Shown here piece after piece: positions 26,153 to 38,000 of a stretch of 64,000 nucleotides of DNA. Made by a program: the position numbers and the translations under genes. The DNA is taken from assembly GCA_007449985.2 (NCBI GenBank), contig VIIQ02000245.1, positions 28,141-92,140 on the forward strand. The letters run 5' to 3'. How positions within the stretch are numbered: the stretch's first letter is position 1; each line of letters starts with the position of its first letter. The notes under the pieces are model-generated. The model made no database searches. It was not told the DNA's origin and worked only from the letters and a program-made list of their open reading frames with translations. This DNA is from Desmodesmus armatus. Its lineage: Eukaryota; Chlorophyta; Chlorophyceae; Sphaeropleales; Scenedesmaceae.

Positions 26153-26742
26153 ATGTCCCACAAGCACCTTGCTTCTGCAGCGCTGCTGCTGCTGATCTGC
26201 ACCACAGCGATCATCACAGCAGCAGCCGCAAATCCTGAAGCCTTCCATTCTGGCCCATCCAACAGTCTGCTCAGGCGTCTGCTGGGCTCCAACTTCCTGG
26301 GCCACGGTCTCAGCTTGGGAGGAGGGGGAAGCTCAGGTATGCGCAGCAGTCACACCCCATACTGTCAAACGTTCTCAGCTGTGCAGCAGTCACACCCCAT
26401 ACTGTCAAACAGTCTCGCCTGTGTTGCTTGGGTTAAGGCTATGCAAAAGTTCAGGTCACTGAGCAGCCACACCTCTTCCGTCTGATTCGGTCCTCTGTGA
26501 GTTCCAGCCGATCATCGTGCAGGGCAGCTGAAATGCAGCGCAGGGGGGGGGGAGGGGCTTAGGCAAGCAAAGTAGCTAAACCCGAGCCTGTCAGTGCTCT
26601 GTGGGCCCCTTCATGAATGCACTGTGTGAGTCAGTTTGTCAGGGTGAGCTCAGGTCTGTCCCCAACCTGCCACATGCCACCCTTGCCAACCAGTGTGTCT
26701 ACTGTAGAACTGTAAAAGTAGCTCAGGCAGCTTGAACTACAG

Positions 26743-26802
<60 letters not shown>

Positions 26803-27626
26803 AGGTGCTTATGCCTCTACCTCACGAGGCCGTGCATATGCTGGCACAGGCTACCCAGGGGGCTATCCAGGAGGCTTCAATGACCCTTACTTCAACGACC
26901 CCTACTACAACAGGCCGTGAGTGCAGGCTGCTAGTGATCACTTTGAAGGGTAGCTTGATGGTGGTGACCGATGACTTGACCCCCCCCCCCCTTCCCTCTC
27001 TCCCGCGCGTGCGGCGCCAGAGAAGGGTTGTGGATCCAAACACTCCGGAGTGTTTACCACAAAAACAAGACCACGACCCTTCCACCCATTGTAGTCCTAC
27101 TACAACAGGCCGTGAGTACAGACTTAGATACACACTGTTCACTACTGATTGGCCATACACACAAAGGCCGTGCACTGCACTACAGTGTACAGCCTGCTAA
27201 TTCAATGTGTGGAGTTTGCGGCTGTGTGCAGCTTGACTCCGCCTGCTACAGCTCGTACCAATACACGTCGTGAGCGCAGGCTGCCATCCTAGGAGTAAGT
27301 TAGCACAAGGCCAGCTTGCAGAACTGTCTATACAGTAACCCCTCCCCACCACCACTAGCGCCTCTGGCGTTGCAATAGTGCAGCACAGGTGGTCACCATA
27401 CCGTGTGTGACACCTATGGGCCGTCGCGTCATGTTGCGGCCATGTTTGGAAAGTGCGAGACACACTGAACTCCCTCTCTCCTGACACGTTGTGTCCCCCC
27501 CTCCCCACCTGCCCCTCCTCCCCCCCTGACCCTCCCTCGTCTTTCTGCAGGTACTATGGTTCCCGCAGGGGCTACAACAACAGGAGGCGCAACCAAGGCT
27601 TCGGCCGCAGGCTGGCCACGGCCTAG
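26153..27626 (+). CDS. small secreted Gly/Tyr/Arg-rich protein
   Basis: Exons 26153-26336, 26805-26916 and 27551-27626 join in phase (1, then 2) to give about 123 residues. Residues 1-25 form a clear signal peptide (MSHKHLASAALLLLICTTA). The middle has GYPGGYPGGFNDPYFNDPYYN, an aromatic/Gly pattern seen in structural wall or matrix proteins. The tail is strongly basic (RRGYNNRRRNQGFGRR) and ends in LATA. No enzyme motif and no cysteines are visible, so a structural or RNA/polyanion-binding extracellular role is possible but not shown. The acceptor of exon 2 is abutted by a CTG run. Confidence 0.75.
26743..26803 (+). repeat. (CTG)n microsatellite ending in a splice acceptor
   Basis: About 20 CTG units run directly into GCAG at the 3' end of intron 1, with exon 2 starting at 26805. 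The repeat replaces the usual pyrimidine tract. Confidence 0.95.
27087..27290 (+). repeat. echoes of the exon 2 donor end of the small secreted gene
   Basis: 27092-27119 repeats CCTACTACAACAGGCCGTGAGT, identical to the exon end and donor at 26899-26920. A fainter copy (TACCAATACACGTCGTGAGCGCAGGCTGCCA) lies at 27257-27286. Neither has an upstream acceptor in phase. Confidence 0.8.
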
Positions 27627-29147
27627 GCAGGAAAGCATACTGGGGAACAGCCCAGGGCAACGGACCACGGGAGAGTCCTCATTCTGCAGAGATCCATCCT
27701 TCCTGCAGTGCCAGTGACGTTACCAGGACCCTACTTGATCAACACTTTTTGACCTGACACAACATGTGAATTGACTACCGACCTTGGGTGAGGAGCTGCA
27801 AGGGGTGACCTGACACAACACTTTACTACTGACTTCAAGTTGGAAGGATTGGGGCGCAGAATTATTGATTTGCACTGGTGCACACTCGCAGTGAGCAGTG
27901 TGTGACCTGGCTGAGAGGGGGACAGGGGGACACTTGGGTGAGGGGAATCGGAGGCTTGAGGGGCCGTGCGGTGGGGCAATGGTGTCAGTGATTGTGTTCG
28001 GTCGTCGTGTGTGTTGTGGGCCTGTCTTTATGCACACTCTCTCCTTTGTGACGGGGAGTTGCTGGGCCTGGCTTCCTCGCGGTCTACAATGATATATTGT
28101 ATCCATCTTTTTTCTGTTTCTTGGCTTCTGCTGCCACAGCTGTAGCCATCGCGGCATGTTTCAGCACGCACGCCGCACTGTTTTGGCTGAGTTTGCTGGC
28201 ACGCACGCCCAAATCTCGCCGTTTTGTCGGTCGACGTCTGTGGTGCCGCGGCATAGCGGATGAGTGCGCGATTTTCGGTGCCGATCGTGATCACTACCAC
28301 CCGGCGAGCCTGATGTGCTTCGCGCTGAGTTATTACGAGTACTGTAGATCGCAGTCCAGGCGCTGTTACGCTAGGGGGCTTAGGGGGTGTGGTTTGAAGG
28401 CGCACACACACAGCCCTCACCCTCCCTGGCTGCCCCTTCAGCTGGGCAGCAGCAACTGGGCTGCTTTATGGTGGCTGTGCTTGGGGGCATGTGTGGCCCC
28501 TAAGCAAATTATATCATGACCTGTGAGGGACCTCTCTTCTTTTGGTGGTTACTCTTTTTTTGGTGGTGGTGCGGCATGCATAGGCCCCTGTTTCTTGGGC
28601 CTGTGCAGAGCAAGGCACCGCACTGCCGCTGCAGGCAAGGCCAAAGGGGTTTCTCTTTGGGGCGCCCTTACCATGTGGTTTTCTGTTGGGCTTGCATGTT
28701 GGTTTGTCTTGGGTTGCGAACAGGGGTGGGCGAAGCTTTCCCTTGGGGTCCTCTCATTTTGAGTCACTGGTGCGTCTTGTTTTTTTGTGTCTTGGCGTCT
28801 GCAATTGTGGATTGTGGTCGAGGCGGGTTTGTTTTGGGGGTTTCTGTTCCCAGGTCTTGTGGTCTTGCCTTGCGTGGGCTGTTGTGGGTAAAGGTTGAAC
28901 TCTTTCATCTTTGGGCCTCTTGGCTGGGGTCCGTCTTCTTGTGGCTTCTGCTTGTGGTTTGCTTGGTTGGAGGACATGAGGGGCTAGGTTGTTTGGGGTG
29001 GGAGGCTTGCTTGGTTTGTGGATATAACGGGGGTGGGTTATATGGGCAGGGGAGTGTCTCGTGTGTGTGCCTTTGGTGTGGTTCTTGTCTCTCTTTTTGT
29101 TTCTCTTTTTTTTCTCTCTTCCCTGGGGTCTCTTTTGGTCCTGCCTC

Positions 29148-29600
29148 TTGGTGCTGTGAGGTGCATAGATTGCCTGAAGGCAACCATGATGTCACCTGTT
29201 GCTAAACTTGCTCAGGTGCAGGTGTCAGGCTCGACTAGCGTGCAGAAGGAAGCATGCATCCAGTTCTGCCCGCAACCTGCATTCGTTTTGGCTTGTCTAG
29301 CCCCCGGCCCGGGCTGTGGCTGTTTGGGGCATGTGGGCTTGGTGCTGTGCGGTGCGTAGATTGGCTCAAGGCAGTCACGAAGCCAGCCCGGCTGGCAACA
29401 CGGTTGGGCGGGCTTGATTGCAAGGCACCTACAAGATGATTGTGCTTTTTGTCTGGTGTGGTGGCGTGCGAGGGCGGCATGCTTTCAGCTCTGCCTGCAA
29501 CCCGCATACGTTTTGGCTTCTGCAGCCCCCTGCCACGGCACCTGCACTCAGTAGTGGCTCGGGCCGTGGCTGTTTGGGGCATGTGGGTTTGTTTGTCCTG
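29148..29600 (+). repeat. diverged direct repeats, about 190-250 bp
   Basis: GGTGCTGTGAGGTGCATAGATTG at 29151 recurs as GGTGCTGTGCGGTGCGTAGATTG at 29341. GGCTGTTTGGGGCATGTGGG occurs at about 29318 and 29569. Phrases around CTGCCCGCAACCTGCATTCGTTTTGGCTT occur at 29265 and 29495. Confidence 0.75.
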
Positions 29601-30491
29601 CTGCCTGGGCTTGCCCTTGATGACCAGCGCCCGGTACGCTCAGCTGCACGGCTAGATGCGTAGGGATGGGTTACCCAGGAATCCCCTACACCCTAAACCC
29701 TAGGCCAGATGTGTATGGGCTCAGCACGGTCTGCCCTTTTGTGAGGGTTCGACCTCAGGTGTGAGGCATGCGTTTGAAGCTTATGAATGGTTTTGACAAC
29801 ATGTACTGGGACTGTCACTGTGCACATGTGCTGGTGCCGCTCAGTGTGGGTGATGGTGGTGTGAGCGCTACACAGGGCACAGTGGTAGTCACGACGGTGT
29901 GTGCAATAGGTGCCAGGTTTTACCAGACTTGTGTGGTGAACTGCACTTACATTTAAAGTGCCGAAGGCATATCTGTGGGGATAAACGCGGACATGCTTGA
30001 CATGCGCTCTCTGCCAGGCCCGTGCACAGACAGGACTGGCACTGACGCACTTGCTAGCTGGGCCAACATGCCTGCCAACGTGCAGGGGTCACCCAGCTTT
30101 GTCTGAACTCTCTTTTCTATTGAGAAGTTGCTGTAGGGTAGCTTTGCCAGTGTTGTAGGAGTGTGAGGTTGTTGTGTTGCTATGCACGGGCATCCGTGCC
30201 ATGTGTCTAGCATCACTGTTGAGTCTACTCACACCACAGTAGCAGACATTTTGTGATGTTCTCACAGTGTGCATACTGTGAGCAGAGTATTGTTGTCAGC
30301 GTTGTTTGGTAGTTGTAGTGCAGTCGTGTTTGTGTAGAAGCGTTCAGTACTGTTTCCCTTGAAGCGTCATTGTCTCCAGACGCTTTTGGCCCTGCCTTGT
30401 CTCTCTTGCATTCCACATGACTTGAGTGGGTGACGGGGTCTCGGAGGCCAGGGGTGAAAAGGGCGATGTGTGTCTGACATGCATCTCACCC

Positions 30492-30580
30492 CTTCACATC
30501 ACACCTCACATCACACTTCTTCCATCCTAGTGTGAGCTTTCAGGGGTGTGTGAGGTGTGAGGTGTGATGTGTGAAGTGTG
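30492..30580. repeat. imperfect inverted repeat of TCACACC/GGTGTGA type
   Basis: The left arm is 30492-30519 (CTTCACATCACACCTCACAT...) and the right arm 30548-30577 (...GTGAGGTGTGATGTGTGAAG). A small number of mismatches or bulges separate them, with a loop of about 28 bases. Further CACAC/GTGTG phrases follow to 30615. Confidence 0.7.
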
Positions 30581-31933
30581 GATCACACACATGTCACACT
30601 TCACGTTGAGGTGTGGTGGGCTTGGGGCTCTTATGCCCTGAGCCACTGCACCCCTGGCTTTGGATCCCTTGTGTGTCGCCGTGCTGACTGACATCTTTTA
30701 CAGGGGCTGTATGTGTGTGTGTTTGGGGCGGGAGGTTGTGCGGCACACAAGGCTGTCATGCGACTGGAACGAGATGCATAGAGGGGATCGCAATCGCGCG
30801 GCACGTATCCCTGTTGGTGGGGTTCGGCCTGTGTGTGTCTTCTCTCTTTGGGCAAGGGTGTTGGCTGTTGCGTGATGCATGCTGGGAGTGCGCTTCAGTT
30901 GAAGCGAGCTCCCTTCCTGTTTGAAGTGGTTGTGGATGGAGTGCACTGGCCGTCCGGCCGTGGTGCGGCACCCCATAATGTTTTGGAATAGTTGGTTGTG
31001 GAGAGGAGTAGGGATGTCGGCTGTTGTGGTGTGCATCGCAATCCAGCAGCACTGGGGATTGGGGTCCCATTCTGCGCATGTCTTCTGTTCTTGAGCAACA
31101 CAATTCACTGGAGCACGGTGTCAAAGTTCACTGTTTTTGCCAAAGTGGGGAGAGGAAATGGGTAATGTCGGCTGTTTACAAGTAACAGGTTGCTCGTTGA
31201 GGGAAGCACGTTGAGGGTGGGAAGCACGTTGAGGGTGGGAACCGGACCCAACCAGCCATCTGCTGCTGCCAGCCTGGAAATGCTGGGGACAGGGGGGGGG
31301 GGGGGGCTGCTGTTGTGGGTTTCAAGCCTGTAGCCTACAGCCTATGTTTGGCAAACAGGGACTTGTGGGGTGTGTCTGTTGTGTTTTTGCCTCCATGCTT
31401 GTATGGGGTACCCCGCAAAACTGCACCGCCAAAGCAGCGCGTGTATGGTATGTTTGCATCTGCCCTACTGGTGATTCTGGGCTTGCAGCACCCTTTGTCT
31501 TTCATCTTCCTTCTTTGCAAACAGATGTGTTGCATGGGCTTGTTGTAGTAAGATCGCAGAGGCTGCATGGGCTTGTGCAGAGGCCATCTATCTTGCAACA
31601 GATGCTGCGGCTTGTTTGTAAGTTGGAGCCACCAGACATCATGCCGATGGGTATATGTAGAGCAGTTTTCCACTGGCACTATGTGTGCCACCATTCCTGC
31701 CAACACACATGGTGCAAAGAGAGACCCTTGGCTTCACTACTATTGACTGTGCCTGACTCAACTCCAATCAACGGTCACTTGACCTCGCTAGCAACAGCCT
31801 CCTGCATTCAAGAAGACAATATGCTGGCTACTGTATTGGAATAAGATCGCAGAGGCTGAAGCTGCCATGTCTGTCAATGAAGGGGAGTGCAAGATGCCTG
31901 TGCATGTGCAAATGCGGCTAGACGAGCTTCAAT

Positions 31934-32300
31934 ATGCTGGCTAGTGTGTCGCATGCAAGCAGGAAAACTGCACCATATCAAACTGCTGGCACAGTGTGCT
32001 GCAGGTCAGTTCTTGACAGTGACCCAAGCAACGTTGCAACACCAAACTTTGTCAGACTGCCAACTTTGCCCCTGCAGATCGATGCAGGAGGGGACTGGTG
32101 CCAAGCTGCACTGTATGTTACACACTTGTACAGAGCACAGCGCATCATCTCAGCGCTGCATGCTGCAGCACGCAACCCTGCCAAAAATGACACCATCACC
32201 ATTCTCACAGACAGCCATAACACTGTTGCAGGAAGTGGCGTGTGCCAAGAGATAGTCAATAAGCACGCTCTCACACCAACCCACCGCCCTCAACAACTGC
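31934..32300 (+). pseudogene. possible RNase H-like relic of a retroelement
   Basis: A plus frame reads DAGGDWCQAALYVTHLYRAQ, then a helical segment, then DTITILTDSHNTVAGS. An Ala-rich helix followed by a beta strand ending in TDS is the pattern of the RNase H fold of reverse transcriptases. No reverse transcriptase or integrase was found nearby. It is a fragment at best, and the match is by eye only. Confidence 0.35.
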
Positions 32301-32461
32301 ACAACATGGTGTGCTTCCCTCAACTCAAACGCATCCCACCACAACTTCACCCTTGCTGCAAAGCACTTCTTCATGACAGCGAATGTGTGTTTGCTAGGGC
32401 AGTGCGTCGTCAAGGGCATGCATGCAAGTGTTTAGCCGGGGAGGGCGCCGTCCCACTGGCA

Positions 32462-35437
32462 TCATGCTGCTGCTGCTGGCAGGAGTCCTGCGTGTCTCAG
32501 CAGGGCCTCAGTGGAGGGGTCACGGCCCCTAAACATCTTGAACACCTCGGCAGGGGGCTTGCTGCCACCCAGCGCCAGCACAGTGTCCCTGCAGGGATAC
32601 AGACAAGCAGACAGGACACGCAAACACAAAGTTAGTGATGATAGCCTTATAATTTGTGCATATGTTGCTTATGTTGAGACTTTGAAATACCTCCCGGCGC
32701 TAGCACATTGTCCCTTCAGCAACGCAGGCAGCAGCCGTATGCAGCAGGGATGTTGTCATAACACTCTGAAATAGTTGACGGTCTGGTTGACAACCTTGCA
32801 TGCACAAGGTACATGCTGTTTGCTTCAGCATACGAGGTGCTTCCAGGCCGTGTAATGGCATAGAAACTTACCGGCAAGGCACACCATTGGGGAAAGCCCT
32901 GCTCCTGCTTTTCCCAAAGAAACGTTCCTTGCACCCCCAACCGATTCACCCTGACACACCTTACTCCATCCAAAGACCACACCCCCAAAAGAGCACCGCA
33001 CCCACCTGAACTTGCGTCCTGTTGACACAACCGCGTCAGCGTCATCCAAGCCTGCCTCCTCGAATGCGCCGAATGCATCAGCAGACAGCACCTCTGCCCA
33101 CTTGTAGCTGTAGTAGCCTGCGCTGTAGCCGCCAGCAAAAATGTGGCTGAAGGAGCACAGGAAGCGGTCTCCGGGGTATGTGGGCATCACCTGCACGCAT
33201 ATGATACACGCACACAGTTTAGGGTATAGGGTTAGTGTGTAGGGGTCATGGTTGGGGGTTTGGTGAACTAGATTGAGCCCTACCCAACAAGTTGAAAGAG
33301 CCCATCAGGTGCACATGACGGAGTCCTACTCCGCGAATGCAGTTGCAGTGAAGCCTTGCATTGGTTCCTTGCAGAGCAACAACACAAGGACGAGTTATTT
33401 TTTAAAACCAAGCAAGACATAGTTAGAAGGGAACAAAGGATCTTGACAATGTCTGTTGACACTATTACACCACCCTGGCCCTTACCTGTGTGCGTGCGGC
33501 CACGTGCACGTCCCTGTCAAAGATGCTCTCTCCCGCGCCTGGTGTGTAGTTGCTGTGCAGCTCAAGGTCTACCTGGCTGAAGTGGATCTGCAACAGCAGG
33601 CAGTAGGCCAATACAAGACTTACTAGGTGAAGAGGTGGGGTCCATGTGAGAGGGGGGGGGGGGCAAGCATGTCATTGTTAGCGACCAACTTAACCTGTAC
33701 ACCGTTCTTGGCTACGACTACCCCCTGGTGGCAGCAGCGGTAACAGCAGCCCTCAACAACCAACCCCCCCCCCCCCCATGCCTGAACACACACCCAAACC
33801 CACCCAGGAACACGTGTGTCTACTCGCACCACAGACCTGCCTGAACACCCACACACCCACACACAAGTACTCCCTCTGTCGACACACCCACACACTGCCC
33901 CCCCCCCCAACCTGGCCCCCTCACCCCCCCATCACAATACATGTCAAACCACCACTGACCTGCCTCAGCATCATTGTTGCGCTCCTGAAGGTCTTTGCCG
34001 CCTTGAGCCTCTCAAACATGTCAATGGGCAGGGGCTCGCCAGTCTGGTAGTGCTTGGCGAAGCTGTACAGAGTGGGCTTGTCGTAACACCAGTTCTCCAT
34101 GAACTGGGAGGGCAGCTCAACAGCGTCCCAGTCAACACCCCTGCAGCAAAGACAATAATAAAACAAGGTGAAATGATGCTGCTGCTAAGTGTTGGCAGAG
34201 TGGGCTTGTCGCAACACCAGTTCTCCATGAACTGGGAGGGAAACACAACTGCATGCCAGTCAACACCCCTGTGCAGACAACCAACAACCAACATGAGTTT
34301 GGAATGTCGCATTCCAGATTGCACGTTGCAATAATATTTTTTGTGGGCTCACCCCCCCCCCCCCTGCCACCATTACACCCCCTTGTCCCCCCCCCCCCGC
34401 CTCACCTGATTCCTGCCACCAGTCCCTCGTCCACTGTGGTCATCATGTGCTGCAGGGCGTGGCCAAACTCGTGGAACAGCGTCTCAACCTCCCTGCATGG
34501 GCACACACACATAACGGTTCCTAGTGAGCATGCACGAGGCATCTGACAGGAAACAGGTTGTGAGGTCATATCTGGACATCGCCGTTTGTAAGAGTAGTCA
34601 ACTTTGAATCGCACATTCGCTTGGAATGATGCACTCCCAATTGAACACCTGACTGTCTTCAGGCTGGGTGAGCCATCATGTTGTTATCAATCATGCCATC
34701 TACATTATGCAACCCCAACGTCATGCAAACCAACACTATGTGATCCCCCCCTCCCACCTGAATGTCATGAGGCTGGGTGAGCCGTCCACAGGGGGGCTCT
34801 GGTTGCACACCATGTGGGCAACAGGCAGGCGGGGACCCTTGCCGGTGGAGGAGGGCAGCAGCTTGGTGCGACCAACAACCTAGTCAGGCAACACGGGCAA
34901 CACACAAACACAACAACAACTCTTGGTTGGATGCAGGCCGCAACGCGTCTAGCCCCCCTCTCCTCCCCTCCTAAAAGCCGTATTAGAAGCGTCCCGGCCC
35001 GCACATACCACCCAAATTCAGGCACTTCCTGATCAGCCTTCAGCTGCCACACCCCTGCATTTGCTGCAATCGACAGGACGAGAAACGGCAGCCCCACCCA
35101 CCTCAGCCATCCATGCTCCTCCCCTCTTCTCAGCGGGCCTGCTGTAGGGGTCCAGGTAGAAGTAGGCACGAGGCTGGTCACCCTGCACACCACCACAACA
35201 AACAACAGCAGCAGCAGCGAGACACAGACAATACTCAGCGACAAATCAGACATATTGTGACATGCTGAGCCTCAGCCTCCGCCACTTATTCGCCACACGA
35301 GAACCCACCCTGAAACTGGCTTTCTCCACTCTTCACGACCCTCACACCTTCTGTAAGACGAGGCTGAGAAAACGCAGGGCTGCTGGTTGCATGTACACTT
35401 TGCTGTCCAGCACAGGGCAAGCGCCCCCCCCCCCCCC

Positions 35438-35525
<88 letters not shown>

Positions 35526-37969
35526 TGCTCCTTGCTCCTTGTACTTTCCCTTGTCCTCCCCCCCCCCAAAAAAAGAACACCAAACAAGTGTCGCGTATGT
35601 TTCTCACCTGCATGACCTTGAAGAATCGCACGCCAGTGCTCTACCCCCCCCCCGGGCTGGATTCACTACCCTTGTTGTGCTCACCTGCATGACCTTGAAG
35701 AAGCGCACGTCAGGGTGCCACACAGGCACCTCACCATCAGCAGCAACAATCTCAACATCAAACAGACGGTTGGCAACCTGCACAGCGGGACACACAGGGG
35801 CAGACACATACACACATTCTGCGTCAATGCATGCTGTGTGAACCACTACGGCCAATACTCCCCAAACAATTGCAGGCTGCATATACATAGTGAGTTGGAA
35901 GCCCAGCATCCCCCCCACACATACCCAGACCCCCCTGACCTCAAAAGCTGAACCCCCCTGTACAACCATGTACAAACTCTGTCCCCAGTAGCCCACCTTG
36001 AACAGGCCGTCCAGCACAGCTGGCAGTGCAAAGTAAGGCCTGAGCTCCTCGTCTTGCAGGTCATACGTTGCTTCCCTCAGGCGCTCATCCCCCCCCCCCC
36101 CCCGGGCCCAAAACAACCACACCAAACAGCACCCAACAAACATCAGTGCTCGCCATCAAGAACAGGACCCCCCCCTCCAAAAAAACAAACTCGACCCACC
36201 TTGAACAGGCCGTCCAGCACAGCTGGCAGTGCAAAGTAAGGCCTGAGCTCCTCATCCTTCAGGTCGTACTTTGCCTCCCGCAGCCTCTCAGCCCAGTAGG
36301 CCACGTCCCACCACAGCAGCTCCTCCTTCTCACCAGCAGCAGCAGCATGAGCCTTCACATCAGCCAGGTCTTGCTGCGGGGGCAACAAGGAGGGGCGAGA
36401 GGCAGAGCAAGAAGAGTGTGCGTGCACATGTGAGTCTGAGTGAGTGTGGTGGTGGTGGTGGGGGGGGGGGCAGCGACAGGGTCAGGGCGTGGGATGGGGG
36501 TAGGAGGAAGGGGAGGGGCGGCAGAGAGAGGGGGGGGGGATGTCCCACCACAGCAGCTCCTCCTTCTCACCAGCAGCAGCAGCATGAGCCTTCACATCAG
36601 CCAGGTCTTGCTGCGGGGGCAACAAGGAGGGGCGAGAGGCAGAGCAAGAAGAGTGTGCGTGCACATGTGAGTCTGAGTGAGTGTGGTGGTGGTGGGGGGG
36701 GGGGGGGGGCAGCGACAGGGTCAGGGCGTGGGATGGGGGTAGGAGGAAGGGGAGGGGCGGCAGAGAGAGGGGGGGGGGATGTCCCACCACAGCAGCTCCT
36801 CCTTCTCACCAGCAGCAGCAGCATGGGCCTTCACATCAGCTAGGTCTTGCTGCAAAGGCAGGGAGGGTAAGTGGAAGATAAGAGTGGAAGGGTGGAGGGC
36901 GCAGGCAGGCAAGGGGGGGGGGGGAGCACGGGCAGCAAAGGGTAGACATGGATGGGCGTTATGAGCACTAGCTCGTGCCAGTAGCAAGAGCACCCCACAT
37001 TGATGATAATCCAGATCAGTATGCCACACTTGATACCATACCAGCACATTCTGAACACCCAGGTGTGTGTTCATCCCCTACCCCACCTTTGCTGGTTCGT
37101 AAGCGTTCTTGCGCAGCTCCTCCAGCAGACCCTCAGCTCCATCAAAGGTGGCCATCTGGGGGGATGAACAGCAGCAGCAGCAGCAGCAGGTGATTGTGCA
37201 ATTGGGCCATAGCACGTGTTGTGAGACGGTTGTGCGGTGAGGCTCACCCACTTCTGCCTCCCCTCCCCCCCCTTCGCCTCCCTGGACTTGCTAACAACTG
37301 ACGAATGACTGTTGAGATCTTTGCATCCCAGTCATTGTGCCTCCCTCGTCAAGTCCCCAGCAGATGTTTGACTCCCCCTGCCCCCCAACAGTAACACCGT
37401 CACCCCCTACCTCCACGAAAGACCCCCCCCCCCACCCAAGCAAAACCCTACCCACCTTGCTGGCCATAGACAGGTCACTGAAGTTCTTGAAGCCCAGAAT
37501 CTGTGCCTTCTCATGCCTGAGTGCCAGAATCTTGTCGATGATGGGGGTGTTGTCCAGATCACCCTGGGAGGCACGGCTGATGTACGCCTTGTACATCTCC
37601 TCACGCAGGGACCTGAAAAAGGCGGTACAACGCGACAACCATGATCGTTGTTGTGAGAAGGGCGCGGGAGACGAAGGCGCAATATGCGAAATCACGTGTG
37701 AAAGCGAAAGGACTGGAAAGGTGGCCAAACGCCCGGGGGGGGGGGGGGTGATGTACGCCTTGTACATCTCCTCACGCAGGGACCTGGAAGAGACAGTACA
37801 ATGTGGCGACCATCATTGCTTGTGAAACGGCAGTGTGGTGGGGGGTGGGGGGGTGGGGTGTACAGGACCGTTGCTCGAACAACATAAGTGTGAGAGCCGA
37901 AGGACTGTACAAGGTGGCCAAACAAAGACCACATCTGGTCTGCGGTGAACAGCCAGGGGCCAGCAACGC

Positions 37970-38000
<31 letters not shown>

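Larger units (their letters stand above)
27627..32461. other. gene-poor region
   Basis: No confident gene. 28500-29160 is strongly G/T-rich on the plus strand, and this alone explains a 229-codon open frame of hydrophobic residues. 29140-29600 has diverged direct repeats. 29690-29703 has a lone CCCTAAACCCTA. 30492-30580 is an imperfect inverted repeat. 31291-31308 is a G run. 31934-32300 resembles an RNase H piece. Confidence 0.45.

Noticed and set aside
28516..29205. 229-codon plus-strand open frame as a membrane protein
   Set aside because: Composition is explained by G/T bias; no regular membrane-segment spacing. Kept only as a finding.
29686..29705. Telomere-like CCCTAAACCCTA
   Set aside because: Barely two units, in the interior of the sequence; not an array.
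33216..33250. TTTAGGGTATAGGGTTAG as interstitial telomere repeat
   Set aside because: Irregular, and inside an M3 intron.
36301..36850. CRISPR-like array
   Set aside because: Tandem 238-bp intron/exon repeat without spacers, in a eukaryotic gene.
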